A DNA stretch of 52,784 bases, from assembly GCA_049671305.1 (NCBI GenBank), contig JBATUR010000091.1:1-52784 (forward strand). The letters run 5' to 3'. Below are positions 32,204 to 40,686 of the stretch, in pieces. Origin of the DNA: CADCTM01 sp049671305 (lineage in GTDB: Bacteria > Cyanobacteriota > Cyanobacteriia > Cyanobacteriales > Coleofasciculaceae). The position numbers and the translations under genes are program-made. The notes beneath the pieces are model-generated. The model had not been told where the DNA came from. It searched no databases and worked only from the letters and a program-made list of their open reading frames with translations. How positions within the stretch are numbered: position 1 is the first letter of the stretch; every line of letters starts with the position of its first letter.

Positions 32204-33433
32204 ATGCTGATTTTGATTTATTCCTATAATTACTATCCCGAACCAATTGGGATTGCCCCGCTAATTACAGAACTTGCAGAAGGTTTGGTAAAAAGAGGAC
32301 ACAAAGTTCGGGTGGTAACGGGTATGCCCAACTATCCTCAACGTCGGATTTATGAAGGATACCGGGGTAAGTTGTACATGACAGAATTAACAAATGGTGT
32401 GGCGGTACAACGTAGTTTTGTTTGGGTTCGCCCTAAACCAACTTTGCTAGACCGCTTATTATTAGAAGTTAGCTTTGTCGTAACTAGCTTTGTTCATGCC
32501 CTGCGAGGCAAGCGCCCAGACGTTATTTTTATTACCGCTCCCCCCCTACCAGTTTGTGTACCAGCGGCGCTCTTGGGCTGGCTACACCGCACTCCTATTG
32601 TCTTAAACCTGCAAGATATATTGCCAGAAGCAGCAGTTCACGTTGGCTTACTAAAAAATCCCAAACTGATCCAGATTTTTGAAGCCTTGGAAATGTTTGC
32701 CTATCGCACAGCTACCAAAACTAGTGTAATTGCTGATGATTTTGTGGCTCATCTATTGTCTAAAAATGTTCCAGCTCACAAAATTGTGCAAATTCCTAAC
32801 TGGGTTGATGTCAATTTCATCCGTCCCTTGCCGCCAGGAAACAATCAATTTCGCATTACCCATGACTTACAAAATAAATTTGTTGTCCTTTATTCTGGTA
32901 ACATTGCCCTAACTCAAGGCTTGGAAACAGTAATTGAAGCGGCAACTTACCTGTGTGATCTGAGGGATATTGCGATTGTGATTGTTGGTGAAGAAGCGGC
33001 TTTGGAGCGCTTAGAGCAACATTGTCAAAGTTGTGGTGCAACCAATGTGATCCTTTTGCCACTACAACCCCGCCAAGCTTTGCCAGAAATGTTAGCAGCA
33101 GCAGATGTCGGGTTAGTCGTCCAGAAGCAAAACGTGATTTCCTTTAATATGCCATCCAAAATCCAAGTGCTGATGGCAAGTGGTAGCGCGATCATCGCTT
33201 CGGTTCCCGCTACAGGTTCGGCGGCTAGGGCTATAGAACAAAGTGGCGGTGGTATTATTGTGGCTCCCGAAAAGCCAGAAGCTTTGGCAGAAGCGATTTT
33301 AAAGCTGTATGAGCATCCAGAACAAGTAAAAATCTTAGGTGAACGCTCTCGTGAGTATGCCCTCAAAAACTATACCTTGGAGCAAGCCCTTGACCAATAT
33401 GAAAAACTCTTTGCTTCGGTTCAAGAGCATTAA
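32204..33433 (+). CDS. Glycosyltransferase family 4, WcaI-like
   Basis: A 409-residue GT-B glycosyltransferase. The start MLILIYSYNYYPEPIGIAPL followed by GHKVRVVTGMPNYPQ is the signature N-terminus of WcaI/WbuB-type transferases that extend exopolysaccharide or O-antigen repeat units at the cytoplasmic face. The donor-binding half shows VVLYSGNIALTQGLETVIEA near 226, LLPLQPRQALPEMLAAADVGLV near 288 and GGGIIVAPEKPEAL near 346 (the E-x7-E region). ATG 32204 is chosen because the family's conserved first strand begins there; a TTG 138 bp upstream is possible but adds unrelated sequence. The nucleotide-sugar donor is unknown. It belongs functionally with the priming transferase 2.4 kb upstream. 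Confidence 0.9.
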   Translation: MLILIYSYNYYPEPIGIAPLITELAEGLVKRGHKVRVVTGMPNYPQRRIYEGYRGKLYMTELTNGVAVQRSFVWVRPKPTLLDRLLLEVSFVVTSFVHALRGKRPDVIFITAPPLPVCVPAALLGWLHRTPIVLNLQDILPEAAVHVGLLKNPKLIQIFEALEMFAYRTATKTSVIADDFVAHLLSKNVPAHKIVQIPNWVDVNFIRPLPPGNNQFRITHDLQNKFVVLYSGNIALTQGLETVIEAATYLCDLRDIAIVIVGEEAALERLEQHCQSCGATNVILLPLQPRQALPEMLAAADVGLVVQKQNVISFNMPSKIQVLMASGSAIIASVPATGSAARAIEQSGGGIIVAPEKPEALAEAILKLYEHPEQVKILGERSREYALKNYTLEQALDQYEKLFASVQEH

Positions 33434-33495
33434 GCTAAAATGAAGATAACAGAATCTAGTCTCCTTTTTGACGTTACCTATAAGGAGTTTTTTGA

Positions 33496-34104
33496 GTGAT
33501 GCGGGATCAGGTTTTAACCTGGTTGGCAGATAACGTTCCTGCTTCTCGGCTTCAGCATATTTTAGGTGTTGAGGAAATGTCTGTTGAGCTGGCGAAGCAT
33601 TATCATCTTGATGTCGAGAAGGCAGCTCAAGCGGGATTGATGCACGACTTGGCAAAATATTTTAAGCCAGATTTGTTATTGCAGATGGCAAGAGCTGCCA
33701 AAATTGAAGTCGATCCAATTTGTGAAGCAACTCCTCATCTCTTGCACGCTGATGTAAGTGCAATTGTGGCGAGAGAGAAGTTTGGCATAGAGGATGATGC
33801 GGTGTTGGATGCGATCGCTCTTCATACTTTGGGTCGTCCTGGCATGAGTGACCTAAGTTGTGTGGTATTTATCGCAGATACTCTAGAACCGGGTCGGGGT
33901 AATACACCCCAGCTAGAAGCTTTAAGGCACCTTTGTCGGCAAGACCTACATAAAGCCCTGTGGTTGACTTGTGATTATTGCCTCAAATTCTTGCTAGATA
34001 GTCGCTCTCTAATTCATCCTCGCACAATTTTGACCCGAAATTGGGCAGTTAGCAAAAGTCAAAAAAAGTCAAATCAGCCGCTTGGTACGGTGGCGTCATC
34101 TTAA
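33496..34104 (+). CDS. yqeK: HD-domain diadenosine tetraphosphatase YqeK-like
   Basis: A 202-residue HD-superfamily hydrolase; YqeK enzymes split Ap4A symmetrically to ADP. Metal-binding residues are visible in RLQHILGVEEM (first His), GLMHDLAKYF (HD pair), HLLHADVSA and LHTLGRPGMS. The C-terminal 30 residues are basic and variable. AAGGAG at 33482-33487 is eight bases from the GTG at 33496; the ATG three bases on is equally plausible and changes one residue. The YqeK-RsfS order seen here is a widely conserved gene neighbourhood linked to translation and nucleotide signalling. The gap to rsfS is 88 bp. Confidence 0.9.
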   Translation: MMRDQVLTWLADNVPASRLQHILGVEEMSVELAKHYHLDVEKAAQAGLMHDLAKYFKPDLLLQMARAAKIEVDPICEATPHLLHADVSAIVAREKFGIEDDAVLDAIALHTLGRPGMSDLSCVVFIADTLEPGRGNTPQLEALRHLCRQDLHKALWLTCDYCLKFLLDSRSLIHPRTILTRNWAVSKSQKKSNQPLGTVASS

Positions 34105-34192
34105 ATGTGGGAAAGATGACACAACTAAAAACAAGCGCCATTGCTTGATCGTTACTACAGTATCCTGTCCGCAATAAGGAAATAATGATTTA

Positions 34193-34609
34193 ATGAGTCA
34201 ATTTAAAACGTCTTCTACTTCTATTGCTACGAGTCCTCAAAAGCTTGATAACAGTCATGAGGTGGCGATGACTATCGCTGAAGCGGCAGATGACCGCAAG
34301 GCTGAGGAAATCGTGATCTTGCGGGTGGCAGAGGTATCATACTTAGCAGATTACTTTGTGATTGTTACAGGCTTTTCCAGGGCACAAGTCAGGGCAATTA
34401 CTCAGACAATAGAACAGAAGGTAGAAAGCCAGTGGCAACGACTACCGGTGAGGACTCAAGGACAATCTGAAGGTAGTTGGGTAGTTCAAGATTACGGTGA
34501 TGTGATTGTTCACATCTTGCTACCTCAAGAGCGAGAGTTTTATAATCTGGAAGCATTCTGGGGACACGGTGAAAAAATTGAATTTCAAACTGGACCCGCC
34601 GCTAAGTGA
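34193..34609 (+). CDS. rsfS: Ribosomal silencing factor RsfS
   Basis: A 138-residue RsfS/Iojap family protein that binds ribosomal protein uL14 and blocks subunit joining when nutrients are short. Family marks are AEAADDRKAEEIVILRVAEV, YLADYFVIVTGFSRAQVRAI near 51-70, and the C-terminal GSWVVQDYGDVIVHILLP followed by EREFYNLEAFWG. The first 20 residues are an unstructured extension. It sits between yqeK and the CGLD27-like gene and is probably cotranscribed with both (six bases separate it from the latter). Confidence 0.97.
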   Translation: MSQFKTSSTSIATSPQKLDNSHEVAMTIAEAADDRKAEEIVILRVAEVSYLADYFVIVTGFSRAQVRAITQTIEQKVESQWQRLPVRTQGQSEGSWVVQDYGDVIVHILLPQEREFYNLEAFWGHGEKIEFQTGPAAK

Positions 34610-34615
34610 CAAAAA

Positions 34616-35119
34616 ATGATCATGGACTCTTCTGTTTCTGTCTGTCCTGTTCCAGATGAACAGCAACCAATTAATCAGTATCAGGAATTACAAGAATCCT
34701 GGTTTTTTAGCTGGGTGACGCTGGATCTAAAGAACTATATTATGAAGTTGGCTTGGATCTGGGGCTGGAGTTGGCTAGTTGCAGGTCCCTTGGCGGCAGC
34801 TAGCTTTACACCACAGAAGTATTTGGTACATTTTTTGATGTGTGGGGCAGCAGGTGCCGGCTTTTTTGTGGTGTTGACACTGCTGCGACTTTATTTAGGT
34901 TGGTCTTATATTTGCGATCGCTTATCAAGTGAGACAATCTTTTATGAAGAGTCGGGCTGGTATGACGGGCAAACTTGGACAAAGCCACCTTCGGTTTTGA
35001 CACGCGATCGCTTAATCGTTTCCTATCAAATCCAGCCGATTCTGCAACGGCTCAAACGAACCTCTGGTATTTTGGCATTATTTGTTGCTGGTGGAAGCTT
35101 AATTTGGAACTTATTTTAA
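34616..35119 (+). CDS. CGLD27-like membrane protein (DUF1230)
   Basis: A 167-residue protein of the cyanobacterial/plastid DUF1230 (CGLD27) family. Family marks are CPVPDEQQPINQYQEL near residues 10-25, then SWFFSW, a first membrane segment near 43-62, a second near 76-95 and a third near 148-165. The conserved central part GWSYICDRLSSETIFYEESG is followed by YDGQTWTKP. The plant and algal homologue affects photosynthetic competence under metal stress; the bacterial role is unknown. It starts six bases after rsfS, so the two are coupled. An ATG six bases further in is an alternative start. Confidence 0.9.
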   Translation: MIMDSSVSVCPVPDEQQPINQYQELQESWFFSWVTLDLKNYIMKLAWIWGWSWLVAGPLAAASFTPQKYLVHFLMCGAAGAGFFVVLTLLRLYLGWSYICDRLSSETIFYEESGWYDGQTWTKPPSVLTRDRLIVSYQIQPILQRLKRTSGILALFVAGGSLIWNLF

Positions 35120-35190
35120 AGATGTGCTTGGAACCAAAAGAGTGCCATAGGGTAACCAGACTGTCCTCTTCTAGGGTTAAAATCTGAAAC

Positions 35191-36147
35191 ATGATCAAAC
35201 GGGAAAAACGCACACAAACCCCACCCCTAGAAGTCCGCTTGCTACGGGAAGGCATTATCGAATCAAGCCATCGAGTTCAAGCCGTTGTTTGTGACGGCAA
35301 AGGACGGGTGCTGTCTCTTGCTGGCAGTGCCGAAAGTTCTAGTTTTATTCGCTCGGCGCTGAAACCATTTCAAGCGTTGGCGGTTACTACTACAGGTACA
35401 TTGGAACGTTATAAGCTGAACGACCGTGATTTGGCAATTATTTGTAGTTCCCATCAAGGCAGCGTTGAGCAAGTACGACAGGTATTTAATATACTCTGGC
35501 GCAGTGATGTTGACCCGTCTGCCTTGCAATGTCCGATTCCCGAAGGCAAGCAAAGCGCCTTACAATACAACTGCTCTGGCAAACACGCCGGAATGTTAGC
35601 GGTTTGTCAACAACGGCAGTGGCCCCTTAATAATTATTTAAATTTTAACCATCCTATACAAGAGTTGGTTTTGAGCTTAGTTGCCGAGTTGATGCGAATG
35701 CCAACGCAAGAGTTGATTCGTGCCCACGATGATTGTGGGGCGCTGACTTATTTTATGCAACTTGGTCAGATGGCAACGTTGTATGCCCTGTTGGCTTCTG
35801 GTGACAATTTGGGCATGGAAAGAATTGTACGTGCCATGACTCATCACTCAACTATGGTGGCGGGTGAGGGGATGTTTGATACGGAATTGATGCGCTTATC
35901 GGAAGGTGAGCTGGTTAGTAAGGCGGGTGCAGAAGGCATTCAATGTATTGGGCGCATTGGGGAAGGGTTGGGGATGGCGATTAAGGTGACGGATGGTACG
36001 AAGCGGGCGAAAAATGCTGTGGCAATCCATTTATTGCGGCAAATGGGCTGGATTACGCCCTCAGTTGCCGAAACCTTGTCAGAAAAATTTATGAAGCTTA
36101 GTACTCATAAGCGTTTAGAGGTGATTGGCGAACTTTCTTTTTTGTAG
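35191..36147 (+). CDS. Asparaginase (AsnA II / asparaginase-II family)
   Basis: A 318-residue protein of the asparaginase_II family (PF06089 type), unrelated to the Ntn-hydrolase and bacterial type I/II enzymes. Family blocks are GRVLSLAGSAESSSFIRSALKPFQA near 35-58, ICSSHQGSVEQV near 79-90, LQYNCSGKHAGMLAVC near 124-139, AHDDCGALTYFMQL near 177-190 and THHSTMVAGEGMFDTELM near 216-233. No signal peptide is present, so it is cytosolic and likely releases ammonium from asparagine for nitrogen recycling. It ends 43 bp before the initiator tRNA gene and is read in the same direction. Confidence 0.92.
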   Translation: MIKREKRTQTPPLEVRLLREGIIESSHRVQAVVCDGKGRVLSLAGSAESSSFIRSALKPFQALAVTTTGTLERYKLNDRDLAIICSSHQGSVEQVRQVFNILWRSDVDPSALQCPIPEGKQSALQYNCSGKHAGMLAVCQQRQWPLNNYLNFNHPIQELVLSLVAELMRMPTQELIRAHDDCGALTYFMQLGQMATLYALLASGDNLGMERIVRAMTHHSTMVAGEGMFDTELMRLSEGELVSKAGAEGIQCIGRIGEGLGMAIKVTDGTKRAKNAVAIHLLRQMGWITPSVAETLSEKFMKLSTHKRLEVIGELSFL

Positions 36148-36190
36148 GGGTTGTCACTTTTAAATAATCGGGCTATAGTAGATAAAGCGA

Positions 36191-36512
36191 CGCGGGATAG
36201 AGCAGCCTGGTAGCTCGTCGGGCTCAACGGTCAGATTAACTAAATGCTTAAAAGTTAAATCTGGTTTTGGGCGGCACATAGAGAAACTTATGTGTGTTAA
36301 CTTGTCAAATTCGGGGAAGCCCTTAGCAAGGTAATCCCGAGCCAAGCTCCAGAAATGGAGAAGGTGTAGAGACTGGTAGGCAAGCACCCTAACGAACTAA
36401 GACGAGGGTGAAGGGACAGTCCAGACCACAAACCGGAAGATCCGGGCAACGAAAGTTGTAGATGGTACGCATAACCCGAAGGTCGGTGGTTCAAATCCGC
36501 CTCCCGCCACCA
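36191..36512 (+). tRNA. Initiator tRNA-Met (CAU), split by a group I intron
   Basis: The exons at 36191-36224 and 36470-36512 join to a 77-nt initiator tRNA. The acceptor stem pairs positions 2-7 (GCGGGA) with 66-71 (TCCCGC), while positions 1 and 72 (C and C) do not pair, as in initiators. The D-arm reads AGCAGCCTGGTAGCT, the anticodon stem has the three G-C pairs of initiators (TCGGG/CCCGA), the loop is CTCATAA, and the T-arm holds GGTTCAAATCC. CCA is encoded (36510-36512). The intron follows U33, just before the CAU anticodon. Confidence 0.97.
36225..36469 (+). ncRNA. Group I intron (IC3-like) in the initiator tRNA anticodon loop, 245 nt
   Basis: The 5' exon ends in U (36224), which can form the required U-G wobble at the splice site with G36229 (exon GGCU with intron GGTC). 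The intron ends in G (36469), as group I introns do. The core matches that of cyanobacterial tRNA introns: ATTCGGGGAAGCCC near 36310, TAATCCCGAGCCAAGC near 36333, AAGGTGTAGAGACTGG near 36360 and GGACAGTCC near 36415 (P7 partner). There is no internal open frame for a homing endonuclease. Initiator-tRNA group I introns are known from a few cyanobacteria. It is probably self-splicing. Confidence 0.95.
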
Positions 36513-36521
36513 AATTGAAAG

Positions 36522-36564
36522 AAACAAAGCCCTGTAATCAGTAATGGTTGCGGGGTTTTGTTTT
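36522..36564 (+). terminator. Terminator hairpin after the initiator tRNA
   Basis: AAACAAAGCCCTG pairs with CGGGGTTTTGTTT (two G-T pairs) around a 16-base loop, followed by TTTT. It begins nine bases after the encoded CCA. Confidence 0.6.
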
Positions 36565-36591
36565 ATGCTGATTATAGCGATTGGGTTGTAG

Positions 36592-36660
36592 ATGGACGTG
36601 GATACTAAGCTGAAGGGAGATATTGCCGAGCAAGCGGCTGTGCTTCATGCTTGCTTATAA
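36592..36660 (+). pseudogene. Truncated N-terminus of a group I intron-associated PD-(D/E)XK endonuclease gene
   Basis: A 22-codon frame reads MDVDTKLKGDIAEQAAVLHA then stops. This closely resembles the conserved opening (MDTKxKGDIAEQAAVLxAL) of proteins annotated as group I intron-associated PD-(D/E)XK endonucleases, as I recall the family. The rest, including the catalytic core, is absent; the next 25 bp lead into the AIPR gene. It lies 80 bp beyond the intron-containing initiator tRNA. Truncation is inferred from length; a chance match is possible because only about 20 residues remain. Confidence 0.6.
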
Positions 36661-36685
36661 AATTAATTTAAAGACAGGTATTTGT

Positions 36686-38806
36686 ATGGATCAAACAATT
36701 AGAAACTTGGTAATCGACTATCTCAAACAGCATGATATTGAGCCTAGAAGAGAAGATATAGACCTAGAGAAATTTGGTAACTATTGTGTATTTTATTCTC
36801 GTCAGACTTACGATAAATTTAATATTGATAATGTCCATGTTGGCGGTAACAAAGATACTGGTTTGGATGGAATTGGTATCTTAGTAGGGGGGGATTTGAT
36901 AGATGCAGAAACAGAAGATGATATAGACCAAAAATTTGATAAAGAGAATAGATTAGATGTAAAATTTATTTTTACCCAAGTTAAGAATGAAAATGAATTC
37001 AAGAGAAAAGATATTTTAGATACATTCTATGCTGTTCGTGATTTCTTTAGTAAGAATCCAACACGGCAGAGAAATCTTCAAGTTAAAAAAAAAGCCAAGT
37101 TAGCATTACACTTATTGGATAAATATAAGTTAAAAATAAGAGACAAACCAATTTGTACAATTTATTTCATTACTAATGCTCGAAATCTTCCAAGCCCTGC
37201 TATTCAAAAACTAATTAAACAGCAAGAATGTGAACTTAAAAACCAATGCGAATATAGCTTTAAAAAAGTAGAACTATTTCCCTGGGGATGCGATGATCTT
37301 GAACGAGTGTATCGAACAACAAGACTACAGGTAGAAACGACAGTATTATCCACAACAGCTTTAATAGACCTTGTAGGAAAAAAAGAAAATACTGTAGTTA
37401 TACAAGGCGTAAAGAAAGCTTTTATTGGTAACTTTAGGTTTTCTGAATTCAAGAAAATTATCATGGATGAAGAAGAAAATATTAGACCATTTATCTTTTA
37501 TGATAATATTAGGGGCTTTTTAGGAAATGATAACGCGGTAAATCATCAGATAAAAGCAACTCTAGAATCAGAAAACCGTAACAGATTTGCTATCCTAAAT
37601 AATGGAGTAACAATCATTGCAAGTGAGGTTCTTGACCAGAGTCAACACGAAATAAGAATTACAGATTATCAGATTGTTAATGGATGCCAAACTAGCTATG
37701 TACTTTACAATTGGTATAAAGAGCAATATAAACAAAAACATATTGATCTAGATGCAATTATTATTCCCGTAAAAATCATAGAAACTTCTGATAGTGAAGT
37801 TCGCAATGCTATTATTAAAGCGACAAATTCTCAAACAGAAGTACAGAAAGAACTTTTACTAGCACTTTCAGAGTTCCCTAAAAAACTAGAAGACTTTTAT
37901 AAATATCAAAATTCGCAACATAATTTATATTATGAGAGAAGACCAGGACAATATAATAACGACTCAAACATAAAGAATAAATTAATAATCAAAATAGGCG
38001 ATCAAATCAAAACTTTTGCTGCAATGTTTCTTGATTTACCCCATCAAGTCAGATATAAACAGAGTTTGATTGACAAAATCCCTAGTGAAATATTTTTAGA
38101 AAAACATAAACCCATTCCTTACTATACAAGTTCTCTCGCTAGCTACAGACTAGAAGAATTAGTTAGGCAAGATTTTTTACCCTTTGAAAATAGCAAACAT
38201 ATTCATTATCACATCCTTACGGTATTCAAATATATGGTGGGAGGTTCTGAATGCCCTTCCTGTACAAGCCCAAAAATAGAAAATTATTGTAAAAATATTA
38301 TTAAGGTGCTTGAGGATGATAAGAATTGTTTGCATTATTTTATGGAAGCCAAAAAATTAGTTATACAAAAAGCAGTTGAATATAATAGTAACTCTCAAAT
38401 AGACTATGCAAATTTTTTCAAAAGCAAAGATTTTACCGAAAGTCTTATTCAAGAATTAAAAGTAAGTAATAAAAACGTTAATCTTGTAAAGTACACAGCT
38501 CAGGATTACACTACTCCAACGAAGAAAAAGAAAGCTTCATCCCGAAAAAAGAAAGAAGATACTCCGCCTTTATTTAGATTACTACCTGAACAAGATTTAA
38601 GCTCAAAAGAACACTTATCAGATAACAACCGGATACCAGAGTTTTTAAATCAGAAACAATTAGCACAACGCTTAGATATTGATCGAAGTACGATTAGTCG
38701 CAAGCGTCTAATACCTGATTTTGCTGAATGGACAAGTAAAAATGATCCCGATGAAATTGCATGGAGATATGACAAAGACACAACATACTACTATCCCTTG
38801 AATTAA
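36686..38806 (+). CDS. AIPR family abortive-infection protein with nuclease-like N-terminus and HTH C-terminus
   Basis: A 706-residue protein, more AT-rich than its neighbours. The centre matches the AIPR family: FIFYDNIRGFLG near 273, then RNRFAILNNGVTIIA near 300 and ITDYQIVNGCQTSYVLYNWY near 325. The N-terminal 150 residues resemble an Mrr-like PD-(D/E)XK nuclease: Asp61 in GLDGIGI and Gln98-x-Lys100 in FTQVKNE, with Gln replacing the usual Glu as in Mrr proteins. The C-terminus, after a lysine-rich linker (KKKKASSRKKKED), carries a helix-turn-helix-like segment (FLNQKQLAQRLDIDRSTISR). Start ATG 36686 follows AGACAGG; an upstream in-frame start lies within the endonuclease stump. The protein probably acts in phage defence, as AIPR proteins do. 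No methylase is adjacent. Confidence 0.85.
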   Translation: MDQTIRNLVIDYLKQHDIEPRREDIDLEKFGNYCVFYSRQTYDKFNIDNVHVGGNKDTGLDGIGILVGGDLIDAETEDDIDQKFDKENRLDVKFIFTQVKNENEFKRKDILDTFYAVRDFFSKNPTRQRNLQVKKKAKLALHLLDKYKLKIRDKPICTIYFITNARNLPSPAIQKLIKQQECELKNQCEYSFKKVELFPWGCDDLERVYRTTRLQVETTVLSTTALIDLVGKKENTVVIQGVKKAFIGNFRFSEFKKIIMDEEENIRPFIFYDNIRGFLGNDNAVNHQIKATLESENRNRFAILNNGVTIIASEVLDQSQHEIRITDYQIVNGCQTSYVLYNWYKEQYKQKHIDLDAIIIPVKIIETSDSEVRNAIIKATNSQTEVQKELLLALSEFPKKLEDFYKYQNSQHNLYYERRPGQYNNDSNIKNKLIIKIGDQIKTFAAMFLDLPHQVRYKQSLIDKIPSEIFLEKHKPIPYYTSSLASYRLEELVRQDFLPFENSKHIHYHILTVFKYMVGGSECPSCTSPKIENYCKNIIKVLEDDKNCLHYFMEAKKLVIQKAVEYNSNSQIDYANFFKSKDFTESLIQELKVSNKNVNLVKYTAQDYTTPTKKKKASSRKKKEDTPPLFRLLPEQDLSSKEHLSDNNRIPEFLNQKQLAQRLDIDRSTISRKRLIPDFAEWTSKNDPDEIAWRYDKDTTYYYPLN

Positions 38807-38994
38807 TAAAAAACTGTTGAAATTTCAAGGTAATATCCTCATGTAGATAGCAGAAGAGTAGTGCCATCAGACTGAATCAGATTTTTCCACAAACATGGGA
38901 AGTTGTCACCGCTCGGATTAGCATAGAAAGTATAAGTACTCGCGCCAGCTATCAAGCAGCGAGTCTTGGTAGGAGTAGCATTCGGGAGGAAGAA

Positions 38995-40452
38995 ATGGCG
39001 ATAAAATTGCGACGCCCTATTTTGGTGGGAGGAGTTGGTTTATCATTTGCACTGTGGTTTTGGCAAAGTCTGCATCACTCAATTGTGCAGTGGAGTGAGT
39101 TTGGTGTATTGGGTGCCGTTGCCGTTGGTGGTGGGTTTTGGTTTTGGCAGCAGAAAACGGCTAAAACAATCGAGTTGCCGTCTCAGTCGCCGCTTGTCAA
39201 CCGAGAAATGGCAGAAAAAGCGATCGTACAAACTGATACTCTAATTAACCAGCTAGAAACTGAAGCTAATAATACTGAAGCAATTACTCAGTTGCGACAA
39301 CAACTCACACAAGCAACTGCCCAATTAGATCGAAAAGAGCTTAATTTAGCAATTGCTGGTGGCAAAAGTGTTGGTAAAACTAGTTTATTGCCAATAATAT
39401 CTAACTGCTTGCCAAAAACACAGCAACAACTCAATCTGAAAGAAACACCAGCTTTATTTGTTACCAATACCGAGCCAGAAACGGCGCTAAAAGATATTAA
39501 TCTGTCCTCAGATATGGTCTTATTTGTAACTGCTGGTGATTTAACCCAAACTGAGTTTCAGGCTTTACAGCAACTGAGAGCAACCAATCAGCGCATTATA
39601 CTAATTCTAAACAAACAAGATCAATTTTTGCCAACAGAAAGAGCTACTATTTTACAACAATTGCGAACTCGCATGACTTGGCAATTAGGGACAGAAGATG
39701 TTGTCGGAATTGCTGCTAATCCTGCACCAGTGAAAGTCAGAAAACATCAAACAGATGACTCCGTGCAAGAGTGGATAGAAACACAACAACCTGACGTGAT
39801 AGCTTTAAGCAGCCGTTTGACGCAAATTCTGGCAACAGAAGCACAACAATTAGTTTGGGCGACTGCCTTGAGGGCAACTGTAGCGTTGCAAGCAGAGGTG
39901 AAAACACGCTTGAATAATGTCAGACGCGATCGCGCTTTACCAGTTATTGAACAGTATCAATGGATAGCTGCAGCAGCGGCTTTTGCTAACCCAGTCCCGG
40001 CTTTAGACTTACTAGCAACAGCAGCAATTAGTGGACAATTAGTTGTCGAGTTGGGTGAAATTTATCAACAGAAGTTCTCTATGCAACAAGCTCAAACTAC
40101 GGCTAAAACCTTGGGCAGTTTGATGCTAAAACTTGGCTTAGTTGAGCTTTCTACTCAAACAATTGGCGGCATTCTCAAAAGTAATGCTTTTACATATATT
40201 GCAGGTGGGGCAGTGCAAGCAGTCAGTGCAGCTTATCTGACTAGATTAGCCGGTTTAAGTCTGATTGAATACTTGGAAGAACAGGATTATCACGATACAG
40301 CAACTGATAAATTGTTTAATTTGGAACGTCTTGGACAAAAACTACAAAAGGTGTTTCAGCAAAATCAACGTACGGCTTTTTTGCAAGGTTTTGTGAAAGC
40401 AACCGTGGCACGTATATTGCCTGAATCATCATTGTCAACGCCGGCGAGTTAA
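38995..40452 (+). CDS. Dynamin/Era-like GTPase with DUF697-type C-terminus
   Basis: A 485-residue GTPase. Two membrane segments lie at the N-terminus (about 8-24 and 35-52). The G domain follows: P-loop AGGKSVGKTSLL near 120-131, LFVTAGDLTQTEFQAL near 177-192 and the base-recognition NKQD near 204-207. The Walker-B region has lost the usual DxPG, since ALKDINLSSDMVLFV lies where it would be, so the G domain is partly degenerate. The C-terminal part (ALDLLATAAISGQLVVELGEIY and following helices) is the hydrophobic DUF697 region found in cyanobacterial GTPases. Function is unknown; membrane remodelling or signalling is possible. It appears monocistronic, with a terminator after it. Confidence 0.75.
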   Translation: MAIKLRRPILVGGVGLSFALWFWQSLHHSIVQWSEFGVLGAVAVGGGFWFWQQKTAKTIELPSQSPLVNREMAEKAIVQTDTLINQLETEANNTEAITQLRQQLTQATAQLDRKELNLAIAGGKSVGKTSLLPIISNCLPKTQQQLNLKETPALFVTNTEPETALKDINLSSDMVLFVTAGDLTQTEFQALQQLRATNQRIILILNKQDQFLPTERATILQQLRTRMTWQLGTEDVVGIAANPAPVKVRKHQTDDSVQEWIETQQPDVIALSSRLTQILATEAQQLVWATALRATVALQAEVKTRLNNVRRDRALPVIEQYQWIAAAAAFANPVPALDLLATAAISGQLVVELGEIYQQKFSMQQAQTTAKTLGSLMLKLGLVELSTQTIGGILKSNAFTYIAGGAVQAVSAAYLTRLAGLSLIEYLEEQDYHDTATDKLFNLERLGQKLQKVFQQNQRTAFLQGFVKATVARILPESSLSTPAS

Positions 40453-40488
40453 TTGCGGTATCTAGAAAAAGTTATTAACTAAAAATTG

Positions 40489-40521
40489 TAGGGAATGCAG
40501 GATACCGTGTTCCCTATTTTT
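40489..40521 (+). terminator. Terminator after the DUF697-type GTPase gene
   Basis: A seven-pair stem, TAGGGAA with TTCCCTA, closes a 14-base loop and runs into TTTTT. It lies 37 bp after the stop codon. Confidence 0.6.
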
Positions 40522-40686
40522 ATCCAAAGGTTATAGAAGCCCGTTTATCAAGCTCTATCTTGGGATGCAGGTTTGCTAGCGAGAATTATCTTAAAGTTAA
40601 TCATATAACTGAAAATTCGACAGTTTAAAAGCATCAAACTTTAGTTTTCAGCATTAACATATTCATCCTTAAAGAGAGCAGAATTC

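Noticed and set aside
36297..36527. 76-codon minus-strand frame over the tRNA and intron
   Set aside because: It is a typical spurious frame antisense to a tRNA; the segment is explained fully by the split initiator tRNA.
38807..38994. Search for a repeated tRNA 3' end (attachment site) after the AIPR gene
   Set aside because: No copy of the initiator tRNA 3' sequence is present, so integration of AIPR as a tRNA-targeted island is not supported by direct repeats.
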